NCBI GenBank assembly: GCA_032622095.1
Contig: CP136063.1
Span: forward strand, 89,817,980-89,881,979
Source of the DNA: Siphonodentalium dalli
Taxonomy: Eukaryota; Mollusca; Scaphopoda; Gadilida; Siphonodentaliidae
Direction of reading: 5' to 3'
Length of the DNA stretch: 64,000 bases
Part shown: positions 56,473-64,000 of the stretch, one piece after another
How the letters are laid out: each line of letters opens with the position of its first letter
How positions within the stretch are numbered: the stretch's first letter is position 1
Notes under the pieces: generated by a model
The model's database searches: none
What the model saw: the letters and a program-made list of their open reading frames with translations, nothing else
What the model was told of the DNA's origin: nothing
Made by a program: the position numbers and the translations under genes

Positions 56473-56873
56473 CCCTTTCAGTGCCAGGGGCCGATCCCAT
56501 CGGCCCTAATTTACGGTCTGTAAAATCGGCCCTAAAAAAAAGTTTTTTTGTTGTTTTTTTCTATTTTAGATTGTTTTGGGTTGAATTTTTTTTGGGTATG
56601 CTTAAGCATGCTATAGCGAATTAAAAAAAAACCTGGATAAAACCTTAGGGGCATGTTATAACTCAAAACTATCACAAAGTATTCATAGTAATAATTTTGA
56701 TGCCCATGAAAAACGTAAGATTCCCTGGCACTATAAACCTACAAAATAAGTCTGTTAAAGAATATAAGAAAAAATTATTAAAATTGTAAAAAACCTATGA
56801 TCGACTCGCATATATAAGGGAATGCATTGGGACAGGGTATATGTGTTGAAAATCGGACTTCGCACTGAAAGGG
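56473..56873 (-). mobile_element. TTAA MITE family B
   Basis: TTAA|CCCTTTCAGTGCCAGG at the left; CGCACTGAAAGGG|TTAA at the right. It is inverted relative to 47221, and only half of the internal palindrome is kept (56793-56830). Its right TTAA is also the left TTAA of the next element. Confidence 0.87.
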
Positions 56874-56877
56874 TTAA

Positions 56878-57395
56878 AGATACGGGCGTCGTTGGCGGTG
56901 GGTATGCTGTTAAAATATTCAGCTCCGTCAAAAACCGCCAGAAACAGAAAGAATAGTAAAATATAGACATTCCTTGTTCTTATACCAATAAGAACTATGG
57001 CATAAACAGTATGTTATTGTCAAATGTTTTTCCTTTGTTCTGTAAACAAAAGCAAAAAACGTTACAGAACCTGGCTTTTGTTTAGATCCGGATATGGTAA
57101 ACATATAGAGCATTATTTATTACTGTTTTCCTAATATGGAAATAATAAAGAGCGTTTATCTCATTTGTTTGTGATTAACCAATAGAATTGCGCTGTGTTA
57201 TGTAAACAGAAGCAAAACTTCTGTAACACAAGCAGGTTCTTGTTTACGTACACCATCGTACGTCTTGACGACAATAAACTATTTACGCGCTGATTATGTT
57301 TGGCATATGAACAAACTATAAATATTTTAATATTCCTTTTGTTGATGGCGATTTGAACAAAATGAATATTTCTGCAGCGAACGCCGCCCGTGCCT
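56878..57395. mobile_element. TTAA MITE family F2
   Basis: TTAA|AGATACGGGCGTCGTTGGCG at the left; CGCCGCCCGTGCCT|TTAA at the right, 518 bp. It contains GCTTTTGTTTAGATCCGGAT and CGTACACCATCGTACG. No coding capacity. Confidence 0.82.
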
Positions 57396-57399
57396 TTAA

Positions 57400-57540
57400 T
57401 GAGATTTTGAGATCATGGGTGACCTTTTTCACATTTTCTGAGATCCTGTGTGTATTCTTGCACGTTTATCCTGGGTGTCTTTTTGCACGAAACCATGCGA
57501 CAATGACCTATTTAGCTCAAGTTAGGTATAGTAATGTAGT
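57400..57540 (-). repeat. Inverted repeat I, right arm
   Basis: TCCTGTGTGTATTCTTGCAC, TCCTGGGTGTCTTTTTGCACG, GACAATGACC and CTCAAGTTAGG-type words mirror 56205-56350. Confidence 0.7.
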
Positions 57541-57702
57541 TATCCACACATATTCATTAGTTTGAATTCTGTTGCATTCTGGGAGTCCTAACGGTGGAAT
57601 CTGTTTTATATTTCTCTATGGACATAGTCTGAGACACAGACGTTTCAAATGGTGATTAATTATAGTATTTTAATCATATTTTATGGCATAGATTGTTATT
57701 AA

Positions 57703-58837
57703 CCCTGTCAGTGCCAGGTCCGATTTTTGTATCAACCCATATACCATGTGCCAATGCATTCTCTAATATATGCGAGTCGACCATAGGTCGCCTCGCCTAT
57801 ATAAGAGAATGCATTGGCCTAACAATTTTTTCATCATTTGTTATTATTTTTTACAATTTTTTACAATTTTAATAATTTGTTCTTATATTCTTTAACAGAC
57901 TTATTTTGTAGGTTTAGTGCCAGGGAATCTTACGTTTTTCATGGGCATCACAAATATTACTATGAATACTTGGTGATAGTTTTGAGTTATAACATGCCCC
58001 TAAGGTTTTATCCAGTTTGTTTTTAAATTCGCTATAGCATGCTTAAAGGGGTACTGTACACAGGGATAGACAATTTTTTTTATTTACTCCCATTGAAATA
58101 ACTTTCAAGTTAGATTGTGTTCGTGTTATATGAGTTTCGTATAAACCTAATTTAGCGAAGAAAATATTGATCTTGGAAACAAAAATATTACGATTTCAAA
58201 TTACGCGCCATGTTTTTGACCTTCACCGGAGAAGACTCAGGTCGCAGGAAGAACCGGAAGTTCATTGTTCACAGCTTCAATTGATGCATCCAATCTCTTC
58301 CATCGAACAATCTCACTCCCTATAAAAATAATTGACGCTTTATGACTCTTGTTTCTTTCTCCTTTTTTTCCGAATCGGTTATAGCGGGCCTTCCTTTTGC
58401 AGGTAACATGTTATGTTTGCAACTCAATAATGTTCGCGAACGGCCGTCGATAAAAGACACTCGACAGATACGATTTCAAGAACGGTAACTCGTATATACT
58501 GGCATAATTCGCCATTATATGACTCCAGCCATAAATGATTTCATATTAAATAATTCAATTTTACTTTTGTGATAGCCTGTTAACCGGAACGTTTTCAGTA
58601 GACATTGTCGACTCAAATTAGTTATTTTTAAATATAATATTGATATTAGATCGCTATGGTCACCGGGAATTTATTTGAAATTGGGGTACAGTACCCCTTT
58701 AAGCATACCCAAACAAAATTAAACCCCCAAAAAAAAAAATCTAAAAAAAATAAATAATTTTTTTTTTATTTTTTTTAGGGCCGATTTTACAGACCGTAAA
58801 TTAGGGCCGATGAGATCGGCCCCTGGCACTGAAAGGG
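57703..58837 (+). mobile_element. Family B MITE, itself carrying an insertion
   Basis: TTAA|CCCTGTCAGTGCCAGG at the left; GGCACTGAAAGGG|TTAA at the right. It contains the 69-bp palindrome (57750-57818). Element C is inserted at GCTTAAGC; the empty form is in the B copy at 47560. Confidence 0.87.
58047..58698. mobile_element. TTAA MITE family C (AGGGGTACTGTAC)
   Basis: The ends AGGGGTACTGTAC / GTACAGTACCCCT are flanked by TTAA (58043-58046, 58699-58702). 652 bp, no transposase. The youngest of three nested TTAA elements. Confidence 0.88.
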
Positions 58838-58970
58838 TTAACACGGTATATCAAGGCACTATAAATAAATAATCGGTGACTCGAAAATTAAGTGGGCCTT
58901 TAAATGCATGACGATTATCGCGCAAAATGAAAAACTGTGTTACGATGAATTTCCAATATTATAAAGTTAT

Positions 58971-59135
58971 TATACAATGTTGTGTACAGTATGTGTTTTT
59001 CTTGTACTCGTCCAGGTTGTGGTGAAAAGTCATATTGGACGAGACACGCCAGTGTCTCGTCCAATATGACTTTTCACCACAACCTGGACGAGTACAAGAA
59101 AAACTCATACTGTACACAACATTGTATAATGACAT
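58971..59135. repeat. About 160-bp near-perfect palindrome
   Basis: The arms 58971-59049 and 59056-59135 are complementary with very few mismatches and a CGCCAG centre. Inner CAGTATG/CATACTG words next to TA (58985 and 59113) suggest a Tc1/mariner-like palindromic MITE whose flanks are also mirrored. Confidence 0.88.
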
Positions 59136-59586
59136 TTTTATTATCCATCTGTATGTTTATCCAAATTTTGGTATTTGTCGGCACTTAATTCTCTATAAAA
59201 GCCTGTATATTGATCATCAGAAAGCATGATTTGGAAAAGTAAACACGGAAGTGAGAAAAAAAAAAACTCAATGCGGAAGTGAAACGTCTGCTAAAATCCA
59301 TCAGTGTTGCGCGCGCATCACAATTTCACCGATTCATTTCGCAATAGAGTTAATTCGTGACTTCACGGAGTCCCAATAAAAAAGTGATACTGTACAGTCG
59401 GGAGTCCAATATGACTTTCTGGAGTCTAATATGACTATTTCCAGGACTATCACGTGGCGGCTTTTGCCCAATCAGAAATGGTGTTAGTTAAGGGATGGAT
59501 AATAATACTGCATACATTGAAATTTCAGAACATTATTATTTGAGTCATTTGACAATATAAACGTTTTTTCAAAATAGGCAATTCAA
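59136..59586. other. Intronic or intergenic, short motif repeats
   Basis: GAGTC(C/T)AATATGACT occurs twice at 59401-59440 and echoes GTCATATTGGAC in the palindrome. No gene seen. Confidence 0.5.
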
Positions 59587-59587
59587 A

Positions 59588-59690
59588 GGCCCACTTAATC
59601 TACGAATGCCCAGATCAAATTATACACAAGATATTCCATATTTGATACCATTTGGAAGAGGAACCAAAATATATATATTTCAACATAATT
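59588..59690 (+). mobile_element. Family A end fragment
   Basis: AAGGCCCACTTAATCTACGA and ATACCATTTGGAAGAGGAA match one end of family A. The rest is absent. Confidence 0.6.
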
Positions 59691-59873
59691 TTTATGGAAC
59701 AACTGTGGCCTATGAGTGTCCACCAAGTGATATGGAATATCATATTCACCCCAAGGCATCGTAATTCACAAGTAAGAGATATAGTTCTGTATCTGTTGAT
59801 ATGTAGATGTGTGTACACGGGTCAGCCATTAATGTCCGCGTCCGATCGGACAGCGTACTGCACCCACGACAAC

Positions 59874-61940
59874 GGGTGTGTCTTTTTACCGGATTCCGGA
59901 TTCCGGAATCCCGGATTTCGACCCGGATTTCGACCCGGATTTAGGTGTCTTTTTACCGGATTTCGACCCGGATTCGGGTATGAATTTCATGCTTGTTTTA
60001 TCACACATTTAACCCATTAAAAGCCGTTTCTGACACGCGGAAACTGGTTAGGAGGTGAGATTAAACCAATATAGGGCTGTCGTGCTCATTCAACCCGATT
60101 AATCGTATTTAAAGGTTCATATCGTGCCCGGATCAGCATACTTCTTATTTTTTCATATAGACACGGCGGTTGGATTGATTTTACGTGATCATGATGGCAT
60201 TTAAGGGAACACACCATGTCCGGATCCGAATTAATTATCTCTTAATTATTGATCATATTTAAAGGTAGATATCATGTCCGGATCCGGTTTTTTTCTCTCT
60301 CTCTTTTTTTCCATATAAATTATCGTCTTTTTGATATATTAAATGTCACGTGGAACAAAGTTATAAGTTGATTTTGAGACGTTATACTAGGCTGTTGGAT
60401 TGATTTCACGGAATGATCTCAAAATCAACTTCTAACTTCCTCTTAACTCAGCTGACATTTAATATATTAAATAGGCGTTAATTTATATGGAGATTTTTTT
60501 TTTTAAACCGGATCCGGGCATGGTCTGTACTTTTAAACTAGATAATCACTGTATAAACTGTAGCTGGCTGCAACGGGATGAATATGCTAGCAGTGTTTTA
60601 TAACGATTCGGGCGGCCAGACTATATAATCACTGTATAAACAGTAGCGGGCTGCAACGGGATGATTATGCTATCCGTCTTTTTATAACGATTCGGGCGTC
60701 GTGACATAAAACGCTTAATACAAGTCGTACATCTATCTCACTTAAACCGGCTTAAATATCGAATTTACAATAGTAATACTACTAGTATCACAAATATAAT
60801 CGTTTATAATCGAACTAAAACAATAAACCATTTAAACTGCACCAGGTTTTTTTGTGGGCTGGGGAACAATTTTTTTTCACAAAAGCAAGTCAATTTATTT
60901 CAATCCCAATGATATCACTGTTAAACGCAACCTGTGCCATGTTTTCGCGGGTCTGAAATGTCTTTTAATGTGTTAAACATGGGTTATAATAAACATAAAA
61001 TTGAGATCAGGGTTCGGGTCGAAATTAGAAAAAGACACATAAAATCCGGTTCCAGATCCGGGCATAAAGTTTGTCTATAAATGGGCTCATTCTCGCGTGA
61101 AATCAATCCAAGCGCCATGTTCACCGTTTCCAAATAAACTGAGTTCCGCGTGGCTCAGCTGCCATTTAATGTATTAAATACTTGACTATTTATATGAAAT
61201 AGAAAAACCGGGAATGATCTGATCTAAACATCAACATCTATAACCTAGTTCCACGCGACTCAGTTTACATTTATTGTATTAAATAAGCATTACTTTATAA
61301 GAAGAAAAATCCGGATCCGGGCATAATCTGTACCTTTAAATATTATCAGTAAATACGTGGAAATTAATTCGGTTCCGCGCATGGTGTGTACCTTTAAATG
61401 CGATAATCATTCCGTGAAATAAATCCAACAGCCTAGTATATAGTCTCAAAATCAACTTATATTATAACTTTGTTCCACGTGACATTTAATATATCAAAAA
61501 GACGATAATGTATATGGAAAAAGAGAGAGAGAAAAAAAACCGGATCCGGACATGATATCTACCTTTAAATGTGATCAATAATTACGAGATAATTAATTCG
61601 GATCCGGACATGGTGTGTTCCCTTAAATGCCATCATGATCACGTAAAATCAATCCAACCGCCGTGTCTATATGAAAAATTAAGAAGTATGCTGATCCGGG
61701 CACGATATGTACCTTTAAATACGATTAATCGGGTTGAATGAGCACGACAGCCCTATATTGGTTTAATCTCACCTCCTAACCAGTTTCCGCGTGTCAGAAA
61801 CGGCTTTTAATGGGTTAAATGTGTGATAAAACAAGCATGAAATTCATACCCGAATCCGGGTCGAAATCCGGTAAAAAGACACCTAAATCCGGGTCGAAAT
61901 CCGGGATCCGGAATCCGGAATCCGGTAAAAAGACACACCC
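59874..61940. mobile_element. 2.07-kb element, 537-bp inverted ends, 9-10 bp TSD
   Basis: The ends are GGGTGTGTCTTTTTACCGG and its inverse, with CACGACAAC duplicated at 59865-59873 and 61941-61949. The arms (59874-60410 and 61405-61940) are almost identical. The interior repeats modules with GGATCCGGGCATG-like and TGTACCTTTAAA words. Long inverted ends with a 9-10 bp duplication fit a Mutator-like non-autonomous element. There is no coding capacity. Confidence 0.87.
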
Positions 61941-61949
61941 CACGACAAC

Positions 61950-62150
61950 ATACCTGGACACGTGGTGTATTGGGATAAGTCGGTATTTTGCATTCGGATC
62001 TTTATTCAGTGATCTCGAATGAGACTTTTCAGCCTGACAAACTTCGTATCTGACCGAGTTCTGATTTTTGTCACAATACCCTGACCAGGTTGCGATCCCC
62101 GGTCCGATAGCACGAGAGACCAGTACGCTACCTTTCGGCTACCGACTTCC
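61950..62150 (-). mobile_element. Possible tRNA-derived SINE
   Basis: Read on the minus strand, TAGCCGAAAGG (62141-62131) resembles a pol III A box. GGATCGCAACC (62098-62088) resembles a B box 32 nt further on. Both lie in a tRNA-like head followed by a unique body. The body also has an open frame ending in CCAG|GTATG, so an exon is an alternative reading. Its phase does not fit cadherin exon 1 directly, and there is no pyrimidine tract. Confidence 0.4.
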
Positions 62151-62156
62151 CTTAGT

Positions 62157-62373
62157 TATTCCCCTTCCATTGAGAATAATAAACTGGCAGAACAGACAGA
62201 GTGAATTAAGCACAGAACACACGTACGGTACATTGACAAAAACAACATGTTCACATGGTATTCGACCGGATAAGTTGATAATATAATGTTTTGGAGCTTC
62301 CTCTTTCAAATGGTATATATTATAGAATATGTCGTGAAAACCGTAATCTGGTGATTCGAAATTAAGAGGGCCT
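62157..62373 (+). mobile_element. Family A MITE, left-truncated
   Basis: CCCCTTCCATTGAGAATAAT, CGGATAAGTTGATA, GGAGCTTCCTCTTTC and the end TTAAGAGGGCCT|TTAA (62374-62377) match the right half of 47774-48262. Confidence 0.75.
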
Positions 62374-62547
62374 TTAACATTGAAAGTATCTGCGGATATA
62401 AAACAAATATGATGAACAATAAATTATCGACGAAGCAATCGAATGGCTCAGTCGCTGATTGGTAGAAAATATCTGGTAATTATTATTTGCTTGACAGCTA
62501 TGGAAAGGTCCATTGCTCGCCATTTATGCTCGACATAATGTTATTAA

Positions 62548-62963
62548 AGGTACTCTATCCGATCAGACCCTCATAAATTACCATTTCTTTGGCTTCGGGG
62601 GTAAAACATATTTGATTCGAGTCGAGGAACCTACCCATCAACACTCAGAGTGATCAGATATCAATTTTTGAAATTTTGTTATTTCTATTGTTTGTGGCCC
62701 AGAAACACGCCGTCAAAAGGATGGTCTCGGTCAAAATTGCGTTATTATTACCACTTGATTTTAGAGTTATCCAACTTCGTCCATTTGAATAAGTGTTTTT
62801 GGGGCAATTATTAGTACACATCTCGAGAAATAACAAACTTCAAAAATCAATATATGATCACTCTGAGCTTTGATGTGTGGGTTCCTCGACTCGAATCAAA
62901 TATATTTTACCCCTGAAGCCAAAGAAATAGTAATTTAGGGGTGCTAAATCGGAATGAGTACCT
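62548..62963. mobile_element. TTAA MITE family D, intact
   Basis: TTAA|AGGTACTCTATCCGAT at the left; GGAATGAGTACCT|TTAA at the right. The inverted arms of about 140 bp carry TTTCTTTGGCTTC and TCGAGTCGAGGAACC. 416 bp, no coding capacity. Confidence 0.88.
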
Positions 62964-62967
62964 TTAA

Positions 62968-64000
62968 GTATGTCCAAGTCAGATGATATGCACATTCGAA
63001 CTCTCTCTTTATCAATGGATTTTCCCATTTAATTATAAAAGTAGACATTGGAATTGTTTATTTTTCATCTGGGAGGTGTTCAGGAAATATAAGCAGACAG
63101 TGAGACGAACATATAATAGAAGAGCAGAGGGATTCCCATTCACTGAATTCATTATGGCAGTTTGTTGAACATTTTATCCGAGCATTTCAATGAAGAACTG
63201 TACTCATCAATGAGTATTTAATAAAGAAAGGCAAACTCCATGCAGGGTTTACCTCCCTTGATGACTCGGTAAGATCGCTGCTACCGGCGACATTTCACCC
63301 ACATTTGGTGGACTTCCGTGATATTAAAATATATACTAAGCGTACAGAGCAACATGCTGCCCTTGTTAAGCACACAAAATATCGAACAAAATTTGTATAA
63401 ATTTTGGACCTTATGTTTGAAAAGTCGCACTAAAACCGAAGAACTATATTTCGAAACGGTGTGATTCGGTTCTCCGATTATTTTATCAAAACAAAAGTAA
63501 AAACGCATGTGTAAGATATTGTCACAATTCTAACGGCAAGTCAGACACAAGAGTTCTAATTTGCTGCAATTTTGACGAGTTGCTTGCGAAAATCGTCAAC
63601 AAAACTACCGCTATGATTTTCCATTCTGTCATTATGTTTTAGTGTGGTAATTGTTCTCAAAGCACATAGAAAATTTGACTTTGGAGCGATCGGGTTTCGC
63701 CATTTTTGATGAAAAATCCCATGCTAAATTTAGAAACACGGACTAGTATACCCAGCCGGTTACAGAGTCAGATAGGAAGCATGACTGGTGCTATCTGGTA
63801 GAGATTGAAAGAAAGGCTTTTTTGGGACCCCCAAAATTATGTATACAAAATGGTAAGAGGTATCTCAAAAACATACCTACATGGAATATTACAAAACAAA
63901 TTTGTTGCTATAGCGATGGAAATACGTGTTTTGTTTCTTATATTTTTCGATAGATTTGAGATCGTTTCCTTTGTAACGGTTCATTTGTTTTAGTCATCGA
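62968..64000. other. Unassigned, no gene seen
   Basis: No exon of the cadherin gene and no repeat shared with the rest of the window was recognised. The open frames are all under 80 residues. Confidence 0.45.

Larger units (their letters stand above)
57565..58899 (-). mobile_element. Family A MITE split by nested insertions
   Basis: The left part (57565-57702) matches 45925-46080, and the right part (58842-58899) ends AAAATTAAGTGGGCCT|TTAA. A family B element (57703-58837) is inserted at TTATTAA; the uninterrupted form is at 46070. The left end of A is truncated. Confidence 0.82.

Noticed and set aside
61954-62141. Additional cadherin exon upstream of exon 1
   Set aside because: The frame has no cadherin motif, no pyrimidine tract before the acceptor, and ends in phase 2 whereas exon 1 needs phase 1; tRNA-like boxes suggest a SINE instead.

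Overview
The window looks like nuclear DNA of a marine invertebrate, most likely a lophotrochozoan such as a bivalve or other mollusc. It is AT-rich, with short GT-AG-bounded exons separated by introns of kilobases. It is dense in non-autonomous DNA transposons, Helitron-like elements, tandem satellites and the TACATGTACATGTA-type words common in mollusc genomes. The species cannot be fixed from sequence alone. There is no bacterial-style gene organisation.

Only one protein-coding gene is well supported: part of a cadherin-repeat gene on the minus strand. Eight exons run from about 56.1 kb down to 19.7 kb. All eight join in compatible reading phase (1560 nt, about 519 residues), and both the 5' and 3' ends of the gene lie outside the exons seen here. 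A second, short coding fragment (44.6-44.9 kb, plus strand) has paired CxxC motifs and an in-frame stop, and is probably a pseudogene or gene relic lying in a cadherin intron.

Layout. 1-6.1 kb: a complex of Helitron-like units, some joined head to tail (CTAG|TC junctions), carrying a nearly perfect 3.2-kb tandem duplication. 7.4-19.1 kb: an 11.7-kb array of about 67 copies of a 174-bp satellite with nested higher-order repeats; two inverted monomers also sit inside the Helitron complex. The array and complex lie downstream of a splice donor at 19.66 kb whose next exon is not in the window, so they appear to be inside a cadherin intron of more than 19 kb. 19.6-23.6 kb: cadherin exons 6-8. 25.4-27.7 kb: a second satellite (about 383 bp, dimeric). 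27.8-34 kb: poly(C)/poly(G) tracts including 62 consecutive C, and a hAT-type element with a perfect 8-bp target duplication. 35-47 kb: cadherin exons 3-5 among TTAA-flanked and TA-flanked MITEs. 48.9-53.1 kb: a 4.2-kb element with about 580-bp inverted ends and a 5-bp target duplication. 53.5-56.1 kb: cadherin exons 1 and 2. 56.2-63 kb: nested TTAA MITEs up to three deep, a long palindrome, and a 2.07-kb element with 537-bp inverted ends and a 9-10 bp target duplication.

The main novelty is mobile-element architecture: tandem Helitron junctions, satellite monomers inside a Helitron complex near a large array with higher-order structure, a group of at least six TTAA-targeting MITE families with nested insertions, and long-inverted-repeat elements with intact target duplications. 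All of it is packed around the exons of one cadherin gene. Copy numbers and identities are read by eye.
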